In this document: piece by piece, positions 12,820-24,353 of the stretch
Numbering within the stretch: position 1 is the first letter of the stretch
Layout of the letters: every line of letters starts with the position of its first letter
Origin: Auricularia sp. M13
Taxonomy: Eukaryota > Basidiomycota > Agaricomycetes > Auriculariales > Auriculariaceae
DNA: 64,000 bases
NCBI GenBank assembly: GCA_037042915.1
Contig: CM073193.1
Location: 7,378,001-7,442,000, forward strand
Direction: 5' to 3'
Notes under the pieces: model-generated
What the model was told of the DNA's origin: nothing
The model's input: the letters and a program-made list of their open reading frames with translations, nothing else
Databases searched by the model: none
Program-made: the position numbers and the translations under genes

Positions 12820-14553
12820 ATGGCAAAAACCGCTCGACCTCGTCTGGCTTTTCTGGGCTTCGTTGCTTCAGCCCTCGCGCTTTCTCCCGCTCAAAACTGT
12901 GCCCAGTTGGCCAGGACACGCATCAAGAACGTTCATTCGATCAGCACGCGCTACCTCCATGCTGGCGAAAGTTATCGCGTCCCTGCGAGCTGCGGGACCG
13001 ACCTAGGTGCCGACTTGCGTGCTCAAGCCAGCGTGAACGTCTGCGTCGTCAACGTCGTGTACAATACGTCGTCGACCAGCGCCACGCGCATCGAAGCCTG
13101 GCTTCCTGATGCAGAGGCGTGGTACGGTCGTCTCCTCGGGACTGGGGGTGGCGGCCTGGGAGGATGTGAGTTTTCTCGTGACAGTGTTTTTGCGTTCATC
13201 CAACTGAGAACCCGCAGGTGTTGACTATGGCGATCTGAGCTACGGCACTTCGCTTCACTTTGCCACCTTCGGCTCGGACGGCGGACACGATGGCGACAAG
13301 GGCATCGCGTTCGCATCGTCGGACGAAGTCATTGCCGACTACGCACATCGCGCGCTGCATGTTGCCACGGTCACGTCCAAAGTTCTCGTCAAGGCATACT
13401 ACGGCCGCGTGCAGGACAAGACGTACTACATCGGCTGCTCAAACGGAGGGCGACAAGGCTTCCGCGCTGCACAGGACTATCCCGCCGACTTCGATGGCCT
13501 GCTTGCTGGTGCCCCCGCGTTCGACATGACGCACCTCATGGGGGCCAGCGCCATCTGGAACATTTCGGCCGCGAAGCTCAGCGAGGAAGACTGGAGCCTG
13601 GTTAGGAGTGAAATCCTCAGGCAGTGCGACGGACTAGATGGCCTGCACGACGGCATCATCGACGAGCCCGACGCATGTGCATTCATACCCGAAGTTTTAC
13701 TCTGCGACGGCAACAAGCGCGTCAACTGTCTCTCTGGCGATCAGGTCAGCGCTCTTCGTAGAATCTATTCCCCTCTTTACGGGCACGATGGGAAGCTTCT
13801 GTACCCTCGCGTGGATCCTGGCGCAGAGGGCGATACCACTCTTTTCAGTTTCATCTTTTCCTCGCCACTGTATGCCTACGCCCTGGTGAGCACATCAGTG
13901 GATACGCTTACTTTCATTGCCTCATCTCATTTATGTTCTAGGACTGGATGAGATACGTCGTCTACCACAATCCCGCATGGCTTCCCAACAGCAATTTCGG
14001 ACTCGCCGATATCTACGCTGCAGAGAAACGTGACGCTCAAGTCCCAGTGAGCTCGTTCAACCCGGACCTGTCTGCCTTCCGCAAGCGAGGCGGGAAGCTA
14101 CTTACCTATCACGGCCGTCGGGACATGGTGGGTCCGATGCTGTCAAGTTGTCATATTCGAATGCTGACAATGTTCATGTAGATCATTCCCTCGGGCAACT
14201 CTCTCCGGTACTATCAGTTGGTGGCGCGCACGCTCTCACTTTCCCCGTCCAAGATGGACGAGTTCTATCGCCTGTTCTTGGTGCCAGGCATGAACCACTG
14301 TTACCATGGCCCAGGAGCATGGAAGATTGGACAGATCTCTGCGTGGAGCAGCTGGTCAAATTCCTCCGATTCGAATGCGCTGTTTGCCCTTGTGGACTGG
14401 GTCGAATCGAACAAGGCACCTGAGACGTTGCGCGGGTCGACGGACGGCACAGCTGACGCAGCGGGCCCGAAGTTAAGGCTCCATTGCAAGTATCCTGCGA
14501 TCAGCGTCTGGAAGGAGGACGTCCAGGATTGGGTTTGCGTTGCGGCCCCGTAG
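12820..14553 (+). CDS. Secreted tannase / feruloyl esterase family hydrolase
   Basis: Four exons: introns at 13166-13217, 13886-13941 and 14128-14181, all GT-AG and 52-56 nt. The chain is about 520 residues, normal for the family. It opens with a signal peptide (FLGFVASALALSPAQNC). The nucleophile sits in GCSNGGRQGF, where Ser is preceded by Cys. The acid is probably the Asp of YHGRRDMIIPSGNS, and the base is the His of VPGMNHC, again beside a Cys. This Cys-Ser / Asp / His-Cys arrangement, with a disulphide tying Ser and His together, is the hallmark of the family. The lid region has the Ca-site-like DGLHDGIIDEPDAC loop. The enzyme would act outside the cell on gallate, ferulate or similar phenolic esters of plant material. 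The exact substrate cannot be told from sequence. Confidence 0.93.
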
Positions 14554-14686
14554 ATCGTGTTTCACGCCTGCGAACCTGTGCGCCAACCAGCGCAATAATC
14601 GACATTACTAGTTTCCATTAATCCCACCGCGATATCCACACGCTGATTACAGTATAGTACTATCATTGGGTGTGGTTATACAATAA

Positions 14687-17160
14687 TTATTGGTCTAGCC
14701 GGATTTTCGGCAGCGATTGGTTTATATAGCCATCCGTTCCACCAAAGATGTCCTCCAATTGCATCATGGTTGTGGTTGGCGGTGACCTGCGGCAGCAGTT
14801 GTAGACGTTGATATAGTTGCGAATCTCTTCCGGGCCCTTTGCGTCTGGGACGAGCTCGTCGGCTGGGAAGCGACAGCGATTCTGAAGCACCTATGAAACT
14901 TGTGAGATGTTGGCCATTACAATCCACGATGACCATACCTCGCGAAAAAACGCCCCGAAGTCGTATATGTCGCGGTGGAGAAGGTTGTTTCTCTCCTCCC
15001 CATCAACGGATTGGACGCTCTGAAAGTTCGCGAGACAGGCGCCAACCGTGAGATCCTCAGCTTCTAAACTACGGTACGGTGGTATAAAAACGTTGTCCTT
15101 CCACGTAAATCAACGTCGATGCGAACGCGATCATTTGAAGGGTGCTTACAATATGCACATTGCCATGTACAATTGGAGGGTTCTGGACGTGGAGGAAAGT
15201 CAGGGCACCGATGATATCATAGATCTGATGATTGTCAGTTCATGTCAATGAAGACCGAGGCTGGCTCTGCGGCACTGACAAGCTTTAGCAACGGTGCGTC
15301 GCGGCCCTCAGAGCCCAGTGTGCTCTCGTCAGCGTCCTGCTGACGCACCCACTGGCGACATCCTAAATCCCAACATGGCGAGACAGCATACCAGATGCCG
15401 TCCACGTTACAGATTCCCAGTAAAGGTAGCAAGTTCCAATGGGAGGTTCGCCTCCACCGGATGACCTCGTTAAGAAGGTCCTTTCTATCGATGAATACAG
15501 TTCTAACAGCTAAATGCGGCAATCACTCACCAATGACCATCCATTCTTATTCAGGGTGCTTTCCTCATCGCAGCGAGTGAGAACCACCTGTACGGAAAGC
15601 CCCATTCGCTAGGTCGCCAACGCCCGCGAAGACGAATGTACTGCTTGGGTCCGTGCGCAGGAAGCGGCGTTCGAGAGTCGAAATTGGAGAGCTCCGACGT
15701 CATGTCGATGATCTCTCTGTGTACGGCTTGTTCAATATCAATGAGTTGGCCGTGGAGAAGGCAAGGACGCGGCCATTTCTCGTAGGCTTCAATGAGCTTC
15801 GTCACCGTTGGGCGGCGGCTCGGGAGGCGCTCCCAACAATCATGAACGAGCGCCCACAGTTCAAGATCCAAGCCCCGAGAATATGCTAAATAACAATCGC
15901 GCGTCGTCTTCACGTTCGGATACTTGGGCAGTTGTCCTTCGGCAATCCTGTAATAGATTGTCTGCGCGTCTTTGATTTCCGTCCAGGGCGACCTGCGTGA
16001 AAACATCTAAGAAGTGCTTTTGTAAGAGTCGACGTTGTAGTATTGGCCCGGCTCGGCAGAGAAATGACGCTCTCACGTAGAGGATTATCATCCCGAGCCC
16101 CCAGATGTCATTGGGCTTTTTCTTAGACATGGGCGCGCTCGAAGACTTCAGTGTGAGATTGCTCTGACGATACGGCGGCAGCCGAGGACCTCCAGGCAGA
16201 GCCATAATCGCTTTGCCTGCTGATGTCTCGGCGGACCGATATAATATGCTCCCTGCCGTCCTGCAGCTGGGATGTGTCTCGTTGAGCCCCGCTAGCCCCT
16301 CTGCAAAGGTCGAAGCCTCCAAGCGACTCAAGCCGAAGTCTGCGATGACAACATCGTAGGAATTTGTGACTAGAATGTTATCCTGCCAATATATGCTTTA
16401 GTCGATGAGACCGCGCGGTCCGCTGAAAGGTACGAACCGCCTTGAAGTCTCCATGCACGATGTTGCGATCGTGAAGAAATCGCAAACCGCGAAGAATCTG
16501 ATACAACTGAATGGACCTTGAGCAGAGAACCGGCCAGAGAGAGATACTTGACGGCATACCCAGGTTTTAATTCGTACAGGCGTGTCAATCATCGCGTTTT
16601 CAAGCGCTGAAGCAAGGCTACCGTTCGCCATCCAAGGTGTAACGATAAAATGCCGAACGTCTGACTTTGTGACTTCGTGGCGTACCATTCCCAAGTAGGC
16701 GAGTACGAAAGCATTGGACGCATCCTCGCTGGTGGCCTTAGTAGATTCGATATGTTCCCAGATTATTTGCTCGTTCCCCTATGGTCTTGTTGTGTTAATG
16801 CGATAGGATATCGAAATAATGGCATACCGTGCATATAGTTCCAGGTTGTACGATCTCCTTGAGAACGACGATACGATTCTCGCCTCCCACCTTGGGCCTC
16901 ATCGCATACTTGACAATCGATGCGCCTGAGCCGCCGGCCGCATTCTCTAGTTCCATCACAGCGCCGACGAGTTTCCCGACGTCTTGACCGTCTGCATATA
17001 CGCGGTCTAGTTTCAACGAAGACGGCTGTGCTGGCACACTGGCGTTGGGAGTGAAATTGCTTGGAACTCGGAGAATAGACCATAATCCGCGCTTGCGACG
17101 CTTTGGGTCTGTCAATGAGCGACGATGGTCAATCATCACGCAAGAGAGTGTACATATCAT
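14687..17160 (-). CDS. Tandem kinase-like protein: likely active TKL kinase plus pseudokinase
   Basis: Two kinase-fold domains lie in succession on the minus strand. The first (about 17.0-15.6 kb) has the Lys strand RIVVLKEIV, an αE helix ILRGLRFLHDRN, a catalytic loop IVHGDFKA in which Gly replaces the Arg of HRD, an intact DFG in VVIADFGLSRLE, the DIWGLGMIILY helix F, and subdomain XI RRPTVTKLIEA. The second (15.6-14.7 kb) has N-lobe motifs HWNLLPLLGICNVDG, a loop PPIVHGNV without the catalytic Asp, no DFG, and ends with INVYNCCRRSPPTTTMMQLE. It is therefore a pseudokinase. Exons are short. One junction near 15.52 kb is not clean, so these might be two adjacent genes. A head-to-head partner with the same two-domain plan starts 358 bp away. 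Confidence 0.72.
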
Positions 17161-17518
17161 ACGAGCCTTGCTGCTGTAGCACCGGCGTCATCGTGGACGT
17201 GCACGTTAGGTCGGCTCGTAGTGAGGGGGGGTGTACCAGTTTCGAGGAGTATGAGAGCGGAGAAAGGCAAGGGGAGATAACGAGCGAGGATGGCAGCGTT
17301 GTTTCCATGCGCCGTTACATAACAAGTGTCCGGCGCCGACGAAGCGATCGACGGACCGCACAGCATTGAGCGCCTGCGCCCTGGAATGTGCTGATCCGCA
17401 CAATAGGCATGCAACTCGTCACGCGTCACTGTGTTCGTGTTGCCCGCATCGGAAAATTGCGACTGGGTATTGCTTCCTGCCGCCACCCCCCGTCAGCCCT
17501 GCTCCAGTCCCCACGACC
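17161..17518. promoter_or_regulatory. Shared promoter region of the divergent tandem-kinase genes
   Basis: The only spacer between two oppositely transcribed tandem-kinase genes, so it must hold both core promoters. An open minus-strand frame runs through it (17157-17486) but shows no family motif. I see no clear TATA box. Confidence 0.4.
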
Positions 17519-19884
17519 ATGGAGCAACAGCAATCTGCGAACACTGTGAGCGACCAGCCAAAGCGTCGTGCCCACTGGTCGCGCATCGTAGTGGAGCATT
17601 TTGCTACGTTCGTCAGCGATTGGACGCAACCTACTCTGCAGCTGCAGCCGAAGCCACGGGGTTATCTCCAGGCTCGACTCTGTGGTCGCGTCAGGCTCCT
17701 GGACAACAACCCCGGTAATCCGGTCTTCGCCGCGCGCTTCCGCCGCACTTGGACTTTCGAAAGCGTACTTGCTGAAAGGTTCAGTTTTTCTACAGTTGAA
17801 GGACGCGAGGTGCGCCAAGAATGCTCTTCGACCGTTGCGGCGGGCATCGATGGAAAAAGCAGGCATTCGTCAAGTCTACGTCAGTTTTACTCGATGCCAA
17901 GCAGGACCATGTTCAATGGATACTTGGAACTTGCATTGACGGCCTCGACGTATATGTCATTCGTCCATTGCTAGAGCTTCGCTCTGCCCCACTGCATTTG
18001 CAGTCTGTGCCGACCACTGATAGGCGCCAATTGGTACGCAGGATTCATCTATAAAGCCCGCTCTGATCTTTTTCTTTGCTTAGGTTATCGACGCCGCTCA
18101 AGCGCTTTGCTTTCTTCATACCAATAATATCGTTCACGGCGACGTGAAACTTGTGCGTCAAATCCATTATGCCGACAGGGCCGTTTCTTACACAGCGTCA
18201 CAGGAGAATTTACTGATTGCGCCATCTGGTCTGACTTTACTGTCCGGATTCGCTTTGCTACAGCCACCTTCGATGCCCGACCTTTCAGATTGTGACGACC
18301 TTACGTCCTCGCATGTACCATATCGTGCCTCTTCCGATTCGGACAACAGCATTGCGGACAACCCTAGATGGCGCAAGCTCGGGCCGTCATTCTCTGTCGT
18401 CCGTGAGGGGTCGGTAGACAAGCGTGTTGCTCTGAGTGCTCAATTACATCTGCGTTCGAACGACCAGGCCGGGGATCTATTTGCTTTTGGTTTTCTTCTC
18501 GTCGAGGTCAGTGCGCATGCCATTTCCTTCTCTGTGAATCCCGACACATCACAAACAGGTATTTACCGGGGTCGCATCGCATCAAAGTCCCAGTGCGTTA
18601 GCACTCCTACGCTTGGCCCTTTCGGGAAAAAAACCACCCTCTCCTGGTCGGTTCGCCGAAGTTCTCGGACTAGATGTCGTTTTCTGGGATCTATGCCAAC
18701 GACTATGGCGTCTGCAGCAACCGACAACGATCACAGCTCACGATATGCTACAGATTATGTCAGACCCCCCGCAGAACATCATACGCAGTCCGTACCGATG
18801 GAACGAGGAGGCCCTTGTGACCTGGTCTGAAAGTGCTGTCGCATCACTCACTGGCAAGATACGGGACATTGTCGTGATCAGGACTGGGCGTGACATCGAG
18901 CACGAGCTTTACGAAATTCAAGGAACTTGGTACAAGAGCGCCCAACTATCGCAAACCGTCAAGCTCGTCCATCCATCGCATTGCCGACGTGGGCTGATGC
19001 GTAGACCACGAGTGCGCATTATTTTTCCCTCACCAGTTGCTCTCATACGTGTGCAGGTGTTTCTTGCCGAATGTTTCGTCTGGAGCCAGCTACATCATGA
19101 GAATATTCTACCTCTGCTCGGAACTGCCTTTTATGCACAAGAGAAGGTTTCATGCTTTGTGGTTCCGTGGATGGAAGGGGGTACGTGCGTAGACTACCTT
19201 TCTACGCACCCCGCCGCAGATCGGTTCAAAATTGTATGTTTCTTTTGCTGTTTCCATCCCAGTACAGGTTGGTCTCACCGATATCTTCTCAGCAACTGGA
19301 AGTCGCCGCTGCATTGCAGTATCTGCATTCGCGATCCCCGAGCATCATTCACGGTGACCTTCGCGCCGTATGTACTAGGTAGCCTTTTTCTTTGCTGACA
19401 CGACTGCAGCATTCCGTTTGGATGTCCGAAGCAGGTCATGCCTTCATCGCCAACTTCGATTTTACGCCAATAGATGAACCGAATAGTCCGTTTGACATCA
19501 GCGATCCAACGTCAGTAATCACGTACGGGCGGTATGCACCTCCAGAAGGCATGTCTCTCGGCAAAAAATCCGACGTCTTTTCTTTCGGCTTCTTCTCATA
19601 CGAGGTGAGCTCCTGCCTTGATGTCGTTGGCATTCTCCTAATGATTTAACTAGCTATATTCGGGCCGGCCCCCATATTATCAATTTGAAGTTGAGGATGC
19701 CCGCCATATGATCAGAACTAATCAGCGACCTGATCGGCCAGAATGTTCGAAGTTGACTGACGAGATCTGGGATCTCATGCAACGCTGTTGGAGACATTCT
19801 CTTCCTTCTCGACCCTCGATGAGGAAGGTGCTGTCCCGACTGCAAGAAATATCCTCACTCGGTTTAGCCTCTCCCTCTGCCTAG
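17519..19884 (+). CDS. Tandem pseudokinase protein
   Basis: Two degenerate kinase folds on one strand, joined by short introns. Domain 1: N-lobe/hinge DHVQWILGTCIDGLDVYVIR, then VIDAAQALCFLHTNNIVHGD with Gly in place of the HRD Arg, followed by ENLLIAPSGLTLLSGF, where the DFG position reads SGF. Domain 2: FVWSQLHHENILPLLGTAFY, the hinge FVVPWMEGGTCVDYLSTHP, the loop SIIHGDLRA lacking the catalytic Lys, and HAFIANFDFTPI with no DFG. The C-lobe KKSDVFSFGFFSYE and the terminal RCWRHSLPSRPSMRKVLSRL are intact. Neither domain is likely to transfer phosphate by the usual mechanism. The start ATG at 17519 and the reading in the first 300 nt are less sure than the rest. The protein probably works as a scaffold or regulator, by inference only. 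Confidence 0.72.
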
Positions 19885-20743
19885 CTTTGAGTATTCTTTA
19901 CGATATCTACGCATTGTCTTTAAACGCCGGTCTTCGACGCTGGAGTGTTTATGAAATATTCGATGTCCGGCGGTCCGCCTATCGTAAGAGTAGATCCATG
20001 AGGGCGTGTGTGTGGTGAGGTGTGTCTGGTTGGCAGTTGACAACCTGCCAATGCCCATTGTCTCCATGGCTCCATCAATGCACTGCTAGCGCATCCACGC
20101 TGCATCCACGCCTAGTAAGTCATGTTTCTCCGCAGAGATGCGCAGTAATTCTGGAACACTCACATCACGCGTGAGTATAGCTGAGGTATTGCCGGAGCAG
20201 TACTGACCCCACTCACGGTGGCGCCGTCAGACATTCAATGAATGCTCAGACGCGGTACGCTGCACTGTGTTCCGGATCGGATGATCTCTGTGGAAAGAGA
20301 AGCACCCTAGACGTGGCAGGGACAGGGGAGAGCAGTTTTTTCTTGGAATGCAACTGGGTCGCGAAGAACTTGAGACTAATACCGCGCCACGTGCAGAGTT
20401 TGGCCTTGCGGCGTGAGAGCGACGGAGGTCGCGTATTTGTACATCAAAGAACTTGAATCTCCCTTATGTAAATATCATGTACGCCGTTGCAAAGAGTTGC
20501 CGTGTGGGAAAAGCGGGCTACTGTATGTGAAGGACAAGACATGCATCTGCCAATCGCTTTCGGATAGCCGCAGTTGGCGCTTGGTGCCTCGCACTGGCAG
20601 GGTCGCAACCTCATGCTGAGAAACAACCCTGCAGGAGAAGAACGTTCGCACCCAACCTGTCGCGCCGGGTATTGTTGCCAAGATGCGTATTGAGCACCCG
20701 CTACGTTGAATCTTCCCTCGCTGCAAGTGTCGTCCTCCATCCG
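19885..20743. other. Intergenic, no gene seen
   Basis: About 860 nt with only short frames on either strand and no splice-supported coding pattern. It contains the small direct repeat GCATCCACGC near 20091 and 20102. It probably holds the kinase 3' UTR and the promoter of the next gene. Confidence 0.45.
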
Positions 20744-22309
20744 ATGTCTACGTGTCTGCCCCGCACTATTCCGCGCGTCGCTTGGAAGGATGGATTGGGC
20801 TCGGTGTGGGCGTCAATGTGGAGACCGGCGACAGCGCGGCGAAGGCGTTCGTTGAGACGGGTACCCGCCCTGAGAGGAATAACATCGACGAAGAGCAGCG
20901 AGTAATAGCCTTGAGCAGCAATGCGCTCGATGGCTATGAACGGTTGCTGACCTTGATGGGTTCCTGCGATGCGTTCAATCTGGCTCCTCTGTCCGTCTCG
21001 CTTGGCGGCTTTGCTTCCTTCACCTCAACTGTCAGGGCGTGCGAGTCGACGTTGACTTACATCGTTTACTACAAGTCCATCTCTAACATGCTCGTCGCCA
21101 AGGAACCGTTTCATCTCAGGGACGACGCCCGCGCATTAGCACTCTCGGATCCAGCACGGTTTCGAACGACGTACGGCGATTACTTCGTTGCCGGCGCAAG
21201 ACTGGGCGCTATGTTCGTTGCGGTCGTGTCGGTCACAATCGTCGAGCGCGAGAAGCGGAGCGCGATATCGGCGGGGCTTAACGTCGACCTCAAGGTCTGC
21301 AGTATCGCCGATGCGGCCAAGGCGGACAAGGTGGTGTCCGAGTCTCGGGCCAGCTTAGACATCGCTGTTTGGACAACGGGGCTTAATGCTGAAGCTTACA
21401 AGGACGAACGCGCTCCTGCCTTGAACGAACTCCAAGATTTCGTTGGCGTTTCGAAAGCCATCGAGTGGTTCAAGCGCTACGCGGACGGAGTGCACCAGGA
21501 AGCGCTGCTGAACCATTACTCCATCCTTCCCGAACTGCAGACTGTCCCGAACCAGCTGCCCATCAGCCCAGCAGCGTTCAGGACCATCCAGAATATTCGG
21601 GTTGTCCTGCTGAAGTGCCGCGTGCGCATGTCGAGCCTCCCGGATTCCTCGATCGCAGACAACAGCCCCGTCGAGACGCTGCGACGACGCCTGAATCACC
21701 TCAGCTTTTCGATCGGCAGCGACCAGGCCGTCCTTCCCACGACACCGACACTATGCAACGACTATCTTGCTCAGCTCAACCAGCTCGATGTCGAGCTGAC
21801 CGAGGTCCACGCCGTGTACGCCGTCTTCCAGAAAGTGCGCAAAATGTCGAACTGGAGCCAGGCGGCGCGTACGAGACAGCGCAGCGGACCAGTGGAGCTT
21901 CGGGCTCACTGGGATAAACAGCTCGCAGTTTGTCCGCGTCGAACTAGGCGAGGAGAAAACGATCACCGTCGCGGGTGGCCCGTTCGCCAGCGCTCAGCAG
22001 GAGCGCATTCTCCGCATCCAGCCCAAGGAGAACGAGCACATCGTGGGTTGGCAGGTCGTTCCCGCCCACAGGCACCACACCGGCAAGACCGACAAGTGGC
22101 GGAAGCACTCGCAAAGCGTCATTCTATCCAGAACGGCGAGCATCAAGTGCGCGATGCCCAGCATGACTGAATTCCACAGTCGCATCTGGACCCTCCGCAC
22201 GTTCGTGGTAGCCAACAACCCGATTTTTGACGCATTCTATCGAAGCTCTAGCAAACTGGGCGAGACGCTGTTGGTCACCGACGAAGCTGCTCCGATTGCG
22301 ACTCCGTGA
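20744..22309 (+). CDS. Unknown protein, helical N-terminal part and beta-rich C-terminal part
   Basis: I do not recognise this family. A frame open from about 20752 to 21900 encodes roughly 380 residues rich in helices (for example LCNDYLAQLNQLDVELTEVH). The following segment, INSSQFVRVELGEEKTITVA then GWQVVPAHRHHTGKTDKWRK, reads in another frame and runs to the stop at 22309. No intron explains the change, so a one-base insertion near 21850-21900 is likely. The start is also unclear. The ATG at 20744 is one frame off from the main frame, and the main frame has no ATG until the motif LLTLMGSC. No signal peptide or membrane segment is visible. The repeated hydrophobic-plus-Gly opening GWIGLGVGVNVETG is reminiscent of membrane-active or toxin-like folds, but this is too weak to name a function. 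Confidence 0.6.
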
Positions 22310-22868
22310 GTTGTAGGAAACAGGATACTTGTATTGTCGTCGAGTCGTCCCTCGAGCGAGCGTAACTATGAGATGCATTCCCCTGTTCCAGTACACAACC
22401 GCAAGCGGGGCAGATAAATGAGAGGATCGCCTGCTAAGCCGGAGTCGTCCAGAAAGCGCCTGCAAGCCACGATATGACCGTTGATGAAGAGCAGCATTGG
22501 CACAGGATCGATGTTCGAACCTTATGCAGCCCTCTGTTGAGCCACACACTATTGAACACAAAGGAGCGGGCAATAGTCGGGCAGACATATTAGGAGACAG
22601 AAAAATGGCACAAACGGCGGCACGAAGGTTGATATAGCTCGAGAGAATGCGTGTGAGAGCTGCAGCATGCAAGGAATTCGGCGATCTTCGCAGAGCAGCA
22701 GGAAGTCGTCGCTGAGCAAGGATACCAGGCTTAGCACAGGGTAATTATGCATGTCAGGGCCTACGGTGGTTAAGTCAGGAGCATGGTGGGCGTAGCGGAG
22801 CAAGCACTGAGCGGGATACCCCGTTTCCGCACTGAGCCTAATCACTGGTTGCCCTGACCCCGTTCTGT
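22310..22868. other. Intergenic before the glycosyltransferase gene
   Basis: No gene seen. Minus-strand open frames here have no coding character. A GGTTCGAAC-like box at about 22514 (minus strand) resembles a tRNA B box, but the flanks do not fold into a tRNA. Confidence 0.4.
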
Positions 22869-24097
22869 ATGAAGCAGCACTCCAGCATCGTACCCTTCCT
22901 GCTGGGCGCGTGCGTGTCGTTCGTTCTATACTCGCTTGCCATCCTTGCGCCATCCCAAAGCTCGCGACTGCCGTTCTCGCATTTGCTCTCTAAATCGGCC
23001 AGCTCGCCGCCAGCCACGGCCGCGCCGCCCTCGCCGTTAAGCTCGTTTCAGCATGCATGGTCGCTAGTGCGTGCACCAGCACCAGCGCCCAAGCCATACG
23101 CGAGCGACCCGAAACGCGTGTGCGTCATGACGGCCGATACACGGCCGCTGAAGGCCTTCACGCCGTCGACCGTCGAGCCGGCCCAGCTCGACTTTCGAAC
23201 CTTCGCAACCTACTACACGCTCTGGTGGGCGCTCCGCCATGGGTATTCGTACAACATGGTCAGGAGCCAGCAGCCCAAGGGCTACGATCCCATCTGGTCC
23301 AAGACGAGCGCCATTCGCGAGATGGTCGCCAACCCGGACTGCGAGCTTGTCGTCTTCTTCGACTCTGATGCCTGTGCGTCGCCGCACTGCTCGTTGATCA
23401 GGCGCTTGCTCACCTACTCGACCACCAGACATTACACAGCCGTCTTATTCCATTGACGATCTGCTCTTCCGCTGGGGCTTCCATGAGCGTGCAGTGATGC
23501 TCCTTGCCATGGACCAGCCCGTCCACTCCATGCCGCAAAACCAGAACGCGACAAACACGGGCTTTATGGTCTTTCGCAGTGGGCAAAAGGCACTGGACAT
23601 TGTACGTCCGCCCTTCCAGCGATTGCAATTGTAATGCTGATTTTCATTCCAGCTGGACGCCATTATGGAGTGTCCCGAAAAGATACCCGAATGCGCAGAG
23701 TGGAAAATGGTGCCCAAGTACGAGCAGACCGCGTTCAACCATCACGTCCGACCGCACCTTAAGGAAGGGGAAGAGCTCATAATCGTTCCGTGTACTGAGG
23801 CGAACGGCAACTTTATGAACCGTTACTGGTACGTCTGCCTTTCGCCTACCTGGGTTATACATCTCATCCTGCGCTAGCAAGGGAGAGTTCGTCACACACG
23901 CATGGCACGCGCTCGACACAGTTGTCGAGAAGGCGAGCGCCATAATGTTGCGCGAGACCTTCGCCTGGCTCGGCACTATCTTCGACGGCGAACGCGTAAT
24001 AAATCGTCTGACCGCGCCCGCACCACCAGGCCCGACGATTACGCCTCCCAGTGCTCATCAGCGCTCGCAGCAGCATCGACGGCATCGTCCCCTGTAA
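22869..24097 (+). CDS. Type II membrane glycosyltransferase, GT-A fold (GT34-like)
   Basis: Four exons. The introns at 23374-23428 (GTGCGT to CACCAG), 23602-23652 and 23829-23877 restore one frame of about 357 residues. Residues 8-30 form a signal anchor (SIVPFLLGACVSFVLYSLAI), followed by a Ser/Pro-rich stem, then the catalytic domain in the Golgi lumen. The metal-binding DxD is in VVFFDSDAYITQPSYS. A downstream acceptor-side block NQNATNTGFMVFRSGQKALD and the segment EQTAFNHHVRP fit fungal galactosyl/mannosyl-transferases of the Gma12/Mnn10 type. Two Cys flank the region ECPEKIPECAEWK-like loop, plausibly disulphide bonded. The donor sugar and the product cannot be told. The family call is by motif layout, and GT-A transferases of other fungal families remain possible. 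Confidence 0.86.
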
Positions 24098-24353
24098 TAT
24101 TTTCCCAGCGTATCTACTGCCGCACGATCTTAGACAACCATTCTAGCATCAATCTGTAATTTCTTACAATGCATATTTAAATATTAAGGAATGGACAGCA
24201 ACCTAGTGCCCATCGTGAACTGGGTGCACAGGCGTGGAATAAATATTGAGCATAGCAGAGCATAGGGACAGCATTCCAGACATGTCACACAACACAGGAC
24301 GCAAGCAGACATCTCCGTTCCACGCATGCAAGATACAACACCGTGACCGCCGC

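Noticed and set aside
17157-17486. Minus-strand open frame in the shared kinase promoter
   Set aside because: No family motif, and it would crowd the divergent promoter. It may be 5' UTR of the minus-strand gene.
20744-22309. Pore-forming or lectin-like protein
   Set aside because: The Gly-rich start and beta-rich end suggest it weakly, but no diagnostic motif is present, so it stays unknown.
22480-22560. tRNA-like B box GGTTCGAAC on the minus strand
   Set aside because: The expected A box and acceptor stem could not be paired, and the box lacks the following CC.
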